Part shown: positions 39,337 to 48,447 of the stretch, in pieces
Position numbering within the stretch: position 1 is the first letter of the stretch
Layout: each line of letters opens with the position of its first letter
Origin: Fidelibacterota bacterium
GTDB lineage: Bacteria; Fidelibacterota; Marinisomatia; SCGC-AAA003-L08; JACNLC01
Reading direction: 5' to 3'
Assembly: GCA_024277615.1 (NCBI GenBank)
Contig: JAJRUW010000017.1
Location: 1 to 55,527 of the forward strand
DNA: 55,527 nucleotides
Notes under the pieces: model-generated
Told to the model about the DNA's origin: nothing
The model's database searches: none
What the model saw: the letters and a program-made list of their open reading frames with translations, nothing else
Made by a program: the position numbers and the translations under genes

Positions 39337-40992
39337 TTGAAAAATTTAACGAAAACGTACATTATCGGGGCAGTTACTGTTCTCTGGTATCTCTTGCCGG
39401 GGTATGCCACGGGATTTGAATTCTCCACGGAATCCCTGAACATCAGTGATGTTTCACCAAAGGGATCCAGGATTGAAATCCTGCCGGATTCGACGCATCA
39501 GAAGGAATTTCCCGAGGAGTCTGATCTATACGACAGCCGGATGGCCGAGACCAAGACCTTGTTTGCAGATGCCATCATCGCCGATGTAAGCGGGGACACA
39601 CTCGAGGCGGTCTATCTCTTTGAACTGGTTTTTGAGGCCTTATCAGAATTGAAGGATGTCACCGTAGCGGATGAGTTTCAATATCTTGAATTCAACCGGA
39701 TGCTCACTGCGGCAATCGATTATTATGAGAATGATGCAGAGACAATTTCATCTGCGGATAACGGTCTCTCCGTATCCATTCTCAGGGATAAACTAAATGA
39801 ATTTATCTATAATCAAACCCTGGACGACCTGGAATATGTGGAAGAAAGTGTAGAGATCATTCCCGGGCATGTGCCTATTACTTACAACCGGAAAGTTGCC
39901 AGTATTATTAAATTTTACCAGACCAAGGGCCGGCAGAGCGTGCAGAAATGGCTGGACAGGATGGATCGGTATAAATCCATCATCCTTCCGATCTTAGAAG
40001 AAGAAGATGTCCCCCCGGAAATTTTTTACCTTGCCATGATTGAAAGCGGTTTGAAGCCTGATGCCTACTCACACAAGTACGCTTCAGGTTTGTGGCAGTT
40101 TGTGAAATCCACCGGTAAATTATACGGCTTAAAAAGTACCTGGTGGATCGATGAACGCAACGATTTTGAGAAATCCACCCATGCTGCGGCGCGTCACATG
40201 AAGGATTTATATGCTGAATTCGGAGACTGGTATTTGGCCTTTGCAGCCTATAATTCCGGTGCGGGTACGGTTAAGCGGGCTATAAAACGCAATCACACCA
40301 GAGATTACTGGAAGTTGACCCGTCTGCCCAGAGAGACCCGCAACTATGTCCCCAACATCATGGCGGCGATTTATATTTCTAACAACCCCGAGAAATGGGG
40401 CTTTCATGTTGATCCCGAACCGGTTCTGTCCTGGCAGGAAGTGGAGATCGACAAGCCCGTAAAACTGGATGTCATTGCCAAATGCTCCGGCTTAGGGGTC
40501 AAGACGCTGTTGCAGTACAATCCTGAATTGCGCAAAGGAGTGATTCCTCCTTTGAAAGAGAATGAAAGCTATTCATTCCGTCTGCCGGTGAATGCCAGCC
40601 CGCAGTTTGATTCTCTGTTTGCTCTGGTGGAGATAGAGCCCAGTGACGAGCTGATCATTTCGGATCACAGGGTGAGGAAGGGGGAAAGTCTGTGGCTCAT
40701 TGCCAAGAAATACGGTGTCCGGATTCAGGATATTGTTTCCATCAACAAATTACAAAGTGCCCGGTATATAAAACCTGGTCAGATCCTGAAGATTCCCCTT
40801 AAGGGTTATGCTGACTACCGCATTGAAAACAGCGACTCGCGCAAAATCTATCACACGGTCAAATATGGTGATACTTTAAGCGGTATCGCCATGCGGTATC
40901 ACACTTCGGTAAATAAAATAAAAAAATGGAATGGTCTCAGGGGGGATTTCATTCGTAAGGGTCAGAAACTGATCATTTGGACCAAGGTATGA
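39337..40992 (+). CDS. Membrane-bound lytic murein transglycosylase with LysM repeats (MltD-like)
   Basis: Cleaves peptidoglycan glycan strands with anhydro product formation. From a TTG start, a signal peptide (YIIGAVTVLWYLLPGYATG) is followed by an alpha-helical region and an SLT domain with catalytic Glu in AMIESGLKPDAYS, the SGLWQF motif, YLAFAAYNSGAG, and TRNYVPNIMAA. Two C-terminal LysM modules at about 446-490 and 505-550 bind glycan. 551 residues is close to MltD length. It overlaps sppA. Confidence 0.92.
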   Translation: MKNLTKTYIIGAVTVLWYLLPGYATGFEFSTESLNISDVSPKGSRIEILPDSTHQKEFPEESDLYDSRMAETKTLFADAIIADVSGDTLEAVYLFELVFEALSELKDVTVADEFQYLEFNRMLTAAIDYYENDAETISSADNGLSVSILRDKLNEFIYNQTLDDLEYVEESVEIIPGHVPITYNRKVASIIKFYQTKGRQSVQKWLDRMDRYKSIILPILEEEDVPPEIFYLAMIESGLKPDAYSHKYASGLWQFVKSTGKLYGLKSTWWIDERNDFEKSTHAAARHMKDLYAEFGDWYLAFAAYNSGAGTVKRAIKRNHTRDYWKLTRLPRETRNYVPNIMAAIYISNNPEKWGFHVDPEPVLSWQEVEIDKPVKLDVIAKCSGLGVKTLLQYNPELRKGVIPPLKENESYSFRLPVNASPQFDSLFALVEIEPSDELIISDHRVRKGESLWLIAKKYGVRIQDIVSINKLQSARYIKPGQILKIPLKGYADYRIENSDSRKIYHTVKYGDTLSGIAMRYHTSVNKIKKWNGLRGDFIRKGQKLIIWTKV

Positions 40993-41852
40993 GGAGGATG
41001 ACTTCTTCGAAATGGGTTCCCTGGGTTATAGTCGTGATCCTGGTGTTTATTGTGCTGCCTTTATGGTTTGGCGGAGATTTGCAACTGGCCGGCGGGCCCC
41101 GGCTGGGGCTGATTGAAATCGACAGGCCCATTTATTCATCCCGTCAGATTGTAAAGGACCTGAATTATTTTGAAGATCGGGAGGACATTGACGGTATTCT
41201 GATCAGGCTGGAGACACCGGGTGGAGCGGTTGCGGCCAGTCAGGAAATTTTTGAGAAGGTCAAATCCATTGCCAGGGGTTACAAACCGGTTGTGGCCTCA
41301 ATGGGAAATGTTGCAGCCTCAGGCGGGTATTATATTGCCCTGGGAGCGGATTCAATCGTTGCCAACCCGGGTACTGCTACGGGATCTATCGGCGTGATCA
41401 TGGGTTATCCCGTGATCAGTGACCTGATGGCCAAACTGGGAGTGGGATATCAACAGATCCGAAGCGGAGAATTGAAAGACAGCGGTTCTCCTTTTCGTGA
41501 AGTAACGGCTGAAGATAAGGCCTATTTTCAGGACCTGATCGATAATTTATTTGAGCAGTTCGTCCGGGATGTAGCCCAGATGCGAAATAAAACAGTGGTA
41601 GAAGTTCGCAAACTGGCAACCGGACAGGTCTATTCCGGTTCTCAGGCGTTCTCTCTCGGCTTGATCGATCGGTTGGGAACATTTGAAGACGCCGTTTACC
41701 TGGCGGGGCACATGACCGGCATTCCCGGGAAACCGGTACTGGTAAAACCCCCGGGGCCTAAACGAAGTCTGATTGAGGTCCTGTTGGGAGACCTGGTGGT
41801 CAAATTGCCCCGGGGACTGACGCATCCGGTTCCGGAATACATGCTTCCCTGA
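40989..41852 (+). CDS. sppA: Signal peptide peptidase SppA (S49, single-domain)
   Basis: A membrane-bound serine peptidase digesting cleaved signal peptides, about 287 residues, single-domain type. One N-terminal helix (WVPWVIVVILVFIVLPLWF) precedes the protease domain with ETPGGAVAAS, the catalytic Ser in NVAASGGYYIA, GSIGVIMG, and the catalytic Lys in SGELKDSGSPFR. The ATG at 40989 overlaps the previous stop by ATGA and is preferred over the upstream TTG at 40977. Confidence 0.9.
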   Translation: MRRMTSSKWVPWVIVVILVFIVLPLWFGGDLQLAGGPRLGLIEIDRPIYSSRQIVKDLNYFEDREDIDGILIRLETPGGAVAASQEIFEKVKSIARGYKPVVASMGNVAASGGYYIALGADSIVANPGTATGSIGVIMGYPVISDLMAKLGVGYQQIRSGELKDSGSPFREVTAEDKAYFQDLIDNLFEQFVRDVAQMRNKTVVEVRKLATGQVYSGSQAFSLGLIDRLGTFEDAVYLAGHMTGIPGKPVLVKPPGPKRSLIEVLLGDLVVKLPRGLTHPVPEYMLP

Positions 41853-41893
41853 AACGGTCAGGATTAATTATTTTGATTAAACGGTGAATAAAA

Positions 41894-42187
41894 ATGACAA
41901 AAGCAGATATTATCAAAGAAGTCGCGGCAATGACCGGCATTCGGAGACAAGAGACCGAAGCCGTATTTGAGGGCATTTTGGAGTCCATCGGTAATGCGCT
42001 CAAACGCAATGAACGGGTTGATATTCGTGGATTTGGAAATTTCTCCGTCAGATTCAGAAAGGCCCGGGAAGCCAGAAATCCGGCGACCAATAAAATTGTG
42101 AAACTTGAGGACAGGAATGTTCCCGTCTTTAAAGTCTCAAAGATATTGAAAGATAAAGTAAATAAGTCACTTTTAAGAGGTTTTTAA
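41894..42187 (+). CDS. HU/IHF-family DNA-binding protein
   Basis: A 97-residue nucleoid protein of the HU/IHF fold. N-terminal helices (MTKADIIKEVAAMTGIRRQE), GFGNFSVRFRKAREARNP and the beta-arm residues NPATNKIVKL are typical. The arm keeps the intercalating Pro. Whether it acts as HU or as a site-specific IHF subunit cannot be told. It is 9 bp upstream of the COX24-like mini gene. Confidence 0.92.
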   Translation: MTKADIIKEVAAMTGIRRQETEAVFEGILESIGNALKRNERVDIRGFGNFSVRFRKAREARNPATNKIVKLEDRNVPVFKVSKILKDKVNKSLLRGF

Positions 42188-42196
42188 GGAGGTTAA

Positions 42197-42292
42197 ATGC
42201 CCTGCGGAAAAAAAAGAAAAAAACGTAAGATGAATACTCACAAACGTAAAAAACGCCTTCGTGCGAATCGCCATAAGAAGAAAATCAGGTAA
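42197..42292 (+). CDS. COX24/AURKAIP1-type mini protein (31 residues)
   Basis: A 31-residue, extremely basic protein: MPCGKKRKKRKMNTHKRKK continuing with RLRANRHKKKIR. It has a perfect AAGGAGG ribosome site 4 nt upstream. The KKRKRKMxxHKxKKRLRxxR pattern is that of the mitochondrial mRNA-processing COX24/AURKAIP1 domain, whose mitochondrial member (mS38) is a small-subunit ribosomal protein. A ribosomal role in this organism is inferred. Such mini genes are easily missed because of their size. Confidence 0.8.
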   Translation: MPCGKKRKKRKMNTHKRKKRLRANRHKKKIR

Positions 42293-42436
42293 GCTTCGGC
42301 CCTGAAAGGGTCAGCCTTACGGGGTTAATAAAGTTTAACCGTCTGCAGCTTCCAGATACGGAAGCAGAGGGCTTGGTTTTAAGTCCCCGGGTATTCCGGG
42401 GCAATCAGGCTTTAATGACAGTACAAAATCATTTTT

Positions 42437-42484
42437 CAGCACAGCCGCCAGCCTGCCACCACGGAAGTTTGGCGGTTGGTGCTG
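42437..42484. other. Long imperfect hairpin upstream of xseA
   Basis: CAGCAC and CCGCCA on the left arm pair with TGGCGG and GTGCTG on the right arm, with a small asymmetric bulge between them and a loop of about 19 nt. Three shorter hairpins surround it: GCTTCC/GGAAGC near 42350, CCCCGG/CCGGGG near 42390, and CTGCCG/CGGCAG at 42510-42524. No T-run follows the long hairpin. It may be leader RNA structure of the xseA transcript or degenerate repeat DNA. Confidence 0.5.
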
Positions 42485-42539
42485 TTAGATTATCTCAATT
42501 CCGGTGTTCCTGCCGTCACGGCAGCCATTAATTCCACAA

Positions 42540-43826
42540 ATGAAATTATCTGATCAGACCATACTCACCATAACTCAACTGAATCATCAGGTCAAATTTC
42601 AGCTTGAACGCCAGTTTAAGCATGTTTGGGTGGAAGGGGAGATCTCCAATTCAAAAAAGTATCCTTCGGGTCATTATTATTTTTCTCTCAAAGATGAGCG
42701 CAGTGAGATCAACTGTGTCATGTTCGCCAATGATTTTTCGGGAATTGATTTTCAACCTGTTCAGGGGTTGAAAGTTCTGGTCTCCGGTAATGTGTCGCTT
42801 TACCTGCCCCGGGGCCAGTATCAATTGGTTGTGCGGAACATGTATCCGGCCGGTCAGGGAGCACTTTGGCTGGCCTATGAAAGGTTGAAAAAGCGTCTCG
42901 AGGCAGAGGGTCTTTTTGACCCTTCCCTTAAAAGGAGCTTACCTGAATTTCCTGCCAGAATCGGAATAGTTACTTCCAGCAGTGGGTCGGTTCTCCGGGA
43001 CATCATCAATGTTATCTCCCGAAGGGCGCCACAAGTTGAATTACTCCTGCGTCCCGCTCTGGTCCAGGGCAGGGAAGCGAGCACGGACATCGCCGCTGGG
43101 ATCGATGAACTAAACGAGTATGGTAAGGTTGATCTTATTATTATAGGCCGCGGAGGAGGGTCTTTGGAAGATCTGTGGTGCTTTAATGACGAACAGCTCG
43201 CATATACGATCAGACGATCTGAGATACCGATAATTTCAGCAGTAGGACACGAATCCGATTTTACAATCGCTGATTTTGCAGCTGATCAGCGCGCGCCAAC
43301 ACCCTCAGCTGCTGCCGAGCTGGCAGTTCCTGACATGAAAGAACTGGTTCAGCGGATGGATTACCTGCAAAACAGACTTATCAGCCTGACGAAAAACCAT
43401 ATATCAACTAATAAAATCAGGATAAACGCTCTGATACGGAGACACGGCTTCCGCAGGCCCGCCTTCATTCTGGAAAAATTACAGGACCGGCTGGGAACCA
43501 TAAAGCTGCAGCTGAAAGATCACTTAAGGCAAAACCTGGAACGCCACCAGCTCAATCTTAATATACTGTCTGATAAACTGATCAATTCGATGAATATCCG
43601 CTATAAAAGCACGGCTCAGCAGGTAGATGCACTCAATCAACTGTTACAGTCTCTGAATCCGGCAAATGTAATGCACAGGGGTTTTGCCATTGTCTTCAAC
43701 GACGCCGGAGAGGTCATCACCAGTCCAAAAAAACTGACTATCGGTGAGGATATTAATGTTAAATTTTCCAGGGGGAAACTTCTGGCAAACGTTAAAAAGA
43801 TTGTTATAAATGAAAATGAAGAATAA
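42540..43826 (+). CDS. xseA: Exodeoxyribonuclease VII large subunit
   Basis: Catalytic subunit of ExoVII, degrading single-stranded DNA in both directions, 428 residues from the ATG at 42540. An N-terminal OB fold (HVWVEGEISNSKKYPSGHYYF) is followed by the catalytic domain with RIGIVTSSSGSVLRDI, GRGGGSLEDLWCFND, ISAVGHESDFTIADF and RAPTPSAAAE. A coiled coil and C-terminal beta segment (VMHRGFAIVF) finish it. The open frame reaches back to 42504, but homology begins at the chosen ATG. It overlaps xseB. Confidence 0.95.
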   Translation: MKLSDQTILTITQLNHQVKFQLERQFKHVWVEGEISNSKKYPSGHYYFSLKDERSEINCVMFANDFSGIDFQPVQGLKVLVSGNVSLYLPRGQYQLVVRNMYPAGQGALWLAYERLKKRLEAEGLFDPSLKRSLPEFPARIGIVTSSSGSVLRDIINVISRRAPQVELLLRPALVQGREASTDIAAGIDELNEYGKVDLIIIGRGGGSLEDLWCFNDEQLAYTIRRSEIPIISAVGHESDFTIADFAADQRAPTPSAAAELAVPDMKELVQRMDYLQNRLISLTKNHISTNKIRINALIRRHGFRRPAFILEKLQDRLGTIKLQLKDHLRQNLERHQLNLNILSDKLINSMNIRYKSTAQQVDALNQLLQSLNPANVMHRGFAIVFNDAGEVITSPKKLTIGEDINVKFSRGKLLANVKKIVINENEE

Positions 43827-44040
43827 AGATCTGGATTTTGAATCGGCATTCCATCGCCTGAATGAAATTGTTACAACCCTGGAATCAGGTTCCGCATCGC
43901 TGGAGCAATCGCTCGAATTGTTCGAGGAGGGTATGAAACTTATTGAGTTTTCGAGAAAACAACTTTCAGATGCTGAAGAGCGGGTACAGACACTCATCAA
44001 AACTGAAAACGGCTTCAGGGAAGAGCCGGGAGTCAAATAA
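43810..44040 (+). CDS. xseB: Exodeoxyribonuclease VII small subunit
   Basis: A 76-residue helical hairpin that binds the coiled coil of XseA. Marks are FESAFHRLNEIVTTLESG and SLEQSLELFEEGMKLIEF. It overlaps the end of xseA by 17 bp and is 3 bp from nadK. Confidence 0.93.
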   Translation: MKMKNKDLDFESAFHRLNEIVTTLESGSASLEQSLELFEEGMKLIEFSRKQLSDAEERVQTLIKTENGFREEPGVK

Positions 44041-44043
44041 GCG

Positions 44044-44913
44044 ATGCTCTTCGGTATCACCGGTAATTTTCTCAAACCTGAATTTTTTACAATTTCGGGT
44101 GTGATCTATGAGAAACTCAAAAACAGCGGGCATGAGTTCATCCTTTCAGAGCGCATGATACAGCAGGATAAAAAATTTAAAAATTACAAGGTCCGGGTTG
44201 AGCCACTGGAAGCAATAGCGGATGATCTGGATGTGATCCTGGCCATCGGTGGAGATGGCACCATTCTATCAACGGTACGAACTTACGGGAAAACGGGTAT
44301 TCCCATACTGGGGATCCACATTGGCAGGCTGGGGTTTCTAACCGAATGTACGCGTCACGATTATCCCGAAGCCGTGGATGATATTCTGGCTGGGAATTAT
44401 ACCATAACGGAGAGAATGCTGCTAAAAGCAGCCATCGAAAACGGAAAAAAACAGAATCTTTCCTATGCCCTGAATGAAATTGTAATTGAACATGGCCTGG
44501 CCAGGATCTTAAAAATACATGTCCATGTATCCGGAGAATTTCTCAACACCTACGAAAGTGACGGAATGATCTTTACAACGCCGACGGGTTCTACGGCTTA
44601 TTCGCTCTCCGCCGGCGGACCGATCATTTCACCGGATCTGGATGTGATTACGGTTACTCCCATCTGCCCGCACAGTCTGGCAGCCAGACCCATAGTTATC
44701 CCACCGGATAAGACCGTGAGTATATCCTTTGAAGAAGAACAATCAGGGATGTCGCTGACGGTCGATGGTCAGGTGCGAATACCGGTTGATTATTCATCCC
44801 GCATTATTTTAACCCGTGGGGAGTATCGGGCGAAAATGATCAGCTTCCCTAAGAGAAACACCTTTTTTCAGACTTTGCGGAAAAAACTGGGCTGGTCAGG
44901 CAATTTAAGATGA
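44044..44913 (+). CDS. nadK: NAD kinase
   Basis: Makes NADP from NAD and ATP, 289 residues. GGDGT is at 69-73, then GIPILGIHIGRLGFL, NEIVIEHG, SDGMIFTTPTGSTAYSLSAGGPI (shortened: TPTGSTAYSLSAGGP) and a C-terminal TVDGQ. The xseA-xseB-nadK order suggests a single transcript. Confidence 0.94.
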   Translation: MLFGITGNFLKPEFFTISGVIYEKLKNSGHEFILSERMIQQDKKFKNYKVRVEPLEAIADDLDVILAIGGDGTILSTVRTYGKTGIPILGIHIGRLGFLTECTRHDYPEAVDDILAGNYTITERMLLKAAIENGKKQNLSYALNEIVIEHGLARILKIHVHVSGEFLNTYESDGMIFTTPTGSTAYSLSAGGPIISPDLDVITVTPICPHSLAARPIVIPPDKTVSISFEEEQSGMSLTVDGQVRIPVDYSSRIILTRGEYRAKMISFPKRNTFFQTLRKKLGWSGNLR

Positions 44914-45278
44914 CAATTAACTGTTTGCGAAACAGGAATATTGTTAGATTCGATTTATTCGCTTGTGTAAAATCTTAAAAACCCGATACATTCGGCCAGG
45001 GAATAATACCTATATGCAGAAAATTACTTACATCCGCCTTTATTTTAGAATTTATTTTCAGGTTTTGGAATAAATGGGATGTTTTGCGTAACGACCAATT
45101 CACTGAAGTTAAATATCCCATCCTGATGATGGGATTTTTTTTATCTTTGAAAAAACGGAATACAGGAAATTAAATATCACAGGGATTGCCCGCTTAACCG
45201 ATAGGGAGTGTCCGGCAGGTCCAATCTCATAATTATAAGTGAAAATTTACAGCGCAAGCAGATTTTATTCAGGAGGTC
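44914..45278. other. Intergenic stretch between nadK and the Phe/Tyr operon
   Basis: 365 bp with no supported gene. It holds a clear terminator at 45115-45142 and, just before the next gene, an AGGAGG at 45271-45276. Some of the AT-rich sequence after the terminator probably contains the promoter of the aromatic operon, but I see no clear consensus. Confidence 0.6.
45115..45142 (+). terminator. Rho-independent terminator after nadK
   Basis: ATCCCATC and GATGGGAT form a perfect eight-pair stem with a five-base loop, followed by eight T residues. It could end the xseA-xseB-nadK transcript about 200 bp beyond nadK. Confidence 0.85.
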
Positions 45279-46181
45279 ATGAGAAAAATCGCAATTCAGG
45301 GATACCCCGGATCATTTCATGAAATAGCGGTAGGAAAGCTGTTCGGTAAAGATGAAATTGAGATCTTGCCCTGCAAAACTTTCAGTGATTTATTTGGGGC
45401 GGTTGTGTCACATTCGGCTCAGGCGGGCCTGGTGGCCATTGAGAATTCACAGGCCGGGAGCATTCTGAGCAATTACAGGTTGTTGAGGGAATCGGGTCTT
45501 ATAATAGTCGGTGAGTATAAATTACGTATCGAACATCATCTGCTGGCCCTCCCGGGAACGGATATCTCCGCCATTCGCGAGGTTCATTCACACAGCATGG
45601 CAATTCAGCAATGCAGGGCATTTTTCAAAGCATACCCAAAAATTCGCCTGGTCAACAGCGATGATACGGCCTTCAGTGCCCATGAGATTCGGGAATATAT
45701 GCTCTACGACAGAGGCGCAATCGGTAGTTTAGCCGCTGCTGAACAGTATTCACTTGATGTACTTGTCTCCAATATCGAAACTAACGGCCGGAATTTCACC
45801 AGATTCCTGATCATTTGCGATCCGAAAATTGTCAAACCGGACGGAATTCCACTGGAACCAGTTGACAAAGCTTCACTGGTAATCACTCTGGCTCATTCCA
45901 GAGGCAGTCTCGCCAGACTTCTAACTCATTTTGCAGATCATAATCTTAATCTGACGAAAATACAATCTCTGCCGCTGCTCGGACAAGAATGGAATTACCT
46001 TTTTTACATCGATTTGGTTTTTGGCGGGTTTGAAGACTATGTTTCAGCCCTCAGATCGCTCGATAAATATGCTGCGAAGTATCAAATTCTCGGCGAGTAC
46101 CCCGCCTATTGCGGGGAGCCGGGAAATAACGCTGCTGATAGGGTCCTGCAAAAGCAGAAAGCCGGGGGAAAAGGTGATTAA
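45279..46181 (+). CDS. pheA: Prephenate dehydratase with ACT domain
   Basis: Converts prephenate to phenylpyruvate, 300 residues. The catalytic part has IQGYPGSFHEIA at the N-terminus, LVAIENSQAG, VHSHSMAIQQC and the signature NGRNFTRFLII. A C-terminal ACT domain (HSRGSLARLLTHFADHNLNL) follows, with KIQSLP in place of the usual KIESRP phenylalanine-binding motif, so feedback control may differ. No chorismate mutase is fused here; it sits on the DAHP synthase two genes on. It overlaps the aminotransferase by 8 bp. Confidence 0.93.
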   Translation: MRKIAIQGYPGSFHEIAVGKLFGKDEIEILPCKTFSDLFGAVVSHSAQAGLVAIENSQAGSILSNYRLLRESGLIIVGEYKLRIEHHLLALPGTDISAIREVHSHSMAIQQCRAFFKAYPKIRLVNSDDTAFSAHEIREYMLYDRGAIGSLAAAEQYSLDVLVSNIETNGRNFTRFLIICDPKIVKPDGIPLEPVDKASLVITLAHSRGSLARLLTHFADHNLNLTKIQSLPLLGQEWNYLFYIDLVFGGFEDYVSALRSLDKYAAKYQILGEYPAYCGEPGNNAADRVLQKQKAGGKGD

Positions 46182-47322
46182 GCCTGCGTCGAGATTATCC
46201 GATTTTAGGGAATATTATTTCTCGCGTAAGTTGCTGGAAATTGAGTGCATGAAACAGGCCGGCAGAGAAATAATCAATCTTGGCATCGGGAATCCCGACC
46301 TGATGCCGCCTGCCGAAGCGCTGAAAAATTTTCAGATGGAAATGGACAAAGGAGATGCACACGGTTATCAACCGTACCGGGGAATTAAACAGCTCCGAAC
46401 ATCCATGGCGCAATGGTATAAACGTATTTACGGAGTTACCATCGATGAGGAACGGGAGATCCTCCCGCTGATGGGATCGAAAGAGGGCATAACGCATATC
46501 TCCCTGGCATTTTTAAATCCCGGCGACGAGGTTTTGATACCGGATCCTGCTTATCCGGCCTACGGGTCAGTTACGAAAATGGTCGGGGCGGTTCCCAGGT
46601 ACTTCCCCCTGAAGCCGGAAAGCGGATGGCTCCCGGAATTCAGAGAACTGCGGAAATCAGATCTTTCACGGGTCAGACTAATGTGGCTGAACTATCCCAA
46701 TATGCCCACCGGAGTGTCTGCATCCGAAGGCCTTTTCGCTGATGCCGTGAAATTCGGCAGGGAAAATGATATATTGATCTGTCATGATAATCCGTACAGT
46801 ATGATTTTGAATGATAAGCCATTGAGTATCCTGTCAGTGGGTGGTGCCAAAAAAATAGCCGTGGAATTGAATTCCCTGAGTAAATCACATAATATGGCCG
46901 GATGGCGCATCGGGCTGGTTGTTTCGGATGAGAGAAAAATCCGGTTCATCCAAACTGTAAAAAGTAATATGGATTCAGGGATGTTCAAGCCTCTGCAACT
47001 CGCAGCCGCTTCAGCCCTCGACTGTAGTAGAAAATGGTATGAGAATCAGAATGCAATTTATCAAAAACGTCAAAATATTGCCTTTCAGATTCTGGACAAA
47101 ATGCAGTGCAAATATGAAAGGCAGCAATCCGGATTGTTCGTTTGGGCGCGAATTCCGCCGGAATTCAGGGATTCTGAAACTTATTCGGAGCATGTATTGA
47201 AAACCTGTGATATTTTTTTATGCCCCGGACATATTTTCGGAAGACGAGGTGAAAAATACATTCGGCTTTCACTTTGTAACAGCCAACAAATATTGAAGAA
47301 GGTATTGGGAAGAGTCGATTAA
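46174..47322 (+). CDS. Class I/II PLP aminotransferase, probably aromatic
   Basis: 382 residues, fold type I. INLGIGNPDLMPP at the N-terminus, DPAYPAY, NYPNMPTG, CHDNPYS and the PLP lysine in SLSKSHNMAGWRIG. The frame is open back to 46021 inside pheA, but the GTG at 46174 has a GGGGGA site and gives the right N-terminus. Closest in style to LL-diaminopimelate/aspartate aminotransferases. Its place between prephenate dehydratase and DAHP synthase points to transamination of phenylpyruvate and hydroxyphenylpyruvate. Confidence 0.88.
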   Translation: MIKPASRLSDFREYYFSRKLLEIECMKQAGREIINLGIGNPDLMPPAEALKNFQMEMDKGDAHGYQPYRGIKQLRTSMAQWYKRIYGVTIDEEREILPLMGSKEGITHISLAFLNPGDEVLIPDPAYPAYGSVTKMVGAVPRYFPLKPESGWLPEFRELRKSDLSRVRLMWLNYPNMPTGVSASEGLFADAVKFGRENDILICHDNPYSMILNDKPLSILSVGGAKKIAVELNSLSKSHNMAGWRIGLVVSDERKIRFIQTVKSNMDSGMFKPLQLAAASALDCSRKWYENQNAIYQKRQNIAFQILDKMQCKYERQQSGLFVWARIPPEFRDSETYSEHVLKTCDIFLCPGHIFGRRGEKYIRLSLCNSQQILKKVLGRVD

Positions 47323-47337
47323 TTAAGGAATTTTTAA

Positions 47338-48447
47338 ATGTTGAATCCAGACCAACTAAGCATCAAGGGGAATCGGGAAAATTCAAAAATAATCATTGCC
47401 GGACCCTGCAGTGCGGAAACAGAAATACAAACTTTGGAAACAGCCCGGGAACTATCCAGGATTGGAATAAAAATATTCCGGGCGGGGATATGGAAACCGC
47501 GTACCAGACCCGGCAATTATGAGGGTGCTAAAACAGCTGGTTTGCCCTGGCTTAAACGGGTTAAAGAGGAAACCGGTATGTTCGTTTGTACGGAAGTGGC
47601 GACTCCCATGCATATTTATGAAGCCTTAAAATATGGGATTGATGCACTGTGGCTGGGAGCCAGAACGACGGCAAACCCTTTTGCAGTACAGGAACTAGCA
47701 GATGCCATCAAAGGTGTTGATATCCCAATTTTTATAAAAAATCCTATTAATCCTGATTTGGAGCTTTGGATCGGTGCCGTAGAGCGTATCCGCAGCGCCG
47801 GGATTACCCAGCTGGCGGTAATCCATCGCGGATTTTCAACGTATCGCAAATATAAGTACCGCAATGATCCGCACTGGCAGCTTCCGTTGGAATTGAAACG
47901 GCGTTACCCGGAACTTACCATTTTATCAGATCCGAGTCATATTTCAGGCAGAAGATCGCTGATATCTGAAGTCTCTCAACAGGCAATGGATTTAGATTTT
48001 GACGGGTTGATGGTGGAAACCCATATTAATCCTGATGAAGCTTTGAGCGATGCAAGACAACAGGTTACGCCTGACCGGTTGAGAGAAATTTTAGAGTCAT
48101 TGATCATCAGAAAACCGGGTAAAAGCATTGAGAATCATCTTACACTGGAAAAATTACGTTCTGAAATAGACCAAATGGATTCCGAACTCCTTGAATTATT
48201 GGGCAAACGTATGTCCGTATCTGATAAAATGGGTATCTACAAGAAAGAAAATAATCTGACCATCTTCCAGCCTCAGAGGTACTCAAAGATTATGAACGAA
48301 CGCAGTAAAGAAGGACTCACAAAAGGGTTGAGCAGTGAATTTACCGAAAAGATTTTCAAAAGTATTCATGAGGAGTCCATTCGTCACCAGAAAAATATTA
48401 TGACCGAAAAAACTCGTGATTTGCCCTTAACAGGCGGCAAAAAATGA
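47338..48447 (+). CDS. Bifunctional DAHP synthase / chorismate mutase
   Basis: 369 residues. The N-terminal 260 form a type Ibeta DAHP synthase (IIAGPCSAE, FRAGIWKPRTRPG, WLGARTTANPF, FIKNPINPD, SDPSHISGRR, MVETHINPD), joining PEP and erythrose-4-phosphate. The C-terminal 95 form an AroQ chorismate mutase (LEKLRSEIDQMDSELLELLGKR, shortened). This fusion order, synthase first and mutase last, is typical of Bacteroidetes and relatives. It gives the operon both its entry step and the branch to prephenate. Confidence 0.93.
   Translation: MLNPDQLSIKGNRENSKIIIAGPCSAETEIQTLETARELSRIGIKIFRAGIWKPRTRPGNYEGAKTAGLPWLKRVKEETGMFVCTEVATPMHIYEALKYGIDALWLGARTTANPFAVQELADAIKGVDIPIFIKNPINPDLELWIGAVERIRSAGITQLAVIHRGFSTYRKYKYRNDPHWQLPLELKRRYPELTILSDPSHISGRRSLISEVSQQAMDLDFDGLMVETHINPDEALSDARQQVTPDRLREILESLIIRKPGKSIENHLTLEKLRSEIDQMDSELLELLGKRMSVSDKMGIYKKENNLTIFQPQRYSKIMNERSKEGLTKGLSSEFTEKIFKSIHEESIRHQKNIMTEKTRDLPLTGGKK

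Noticed and set aside
42437-42524. CRISPR or REP-type repeat array
   Set aside because: The stems differ from one another in sequence and there is no regular spacing or repeated unit.
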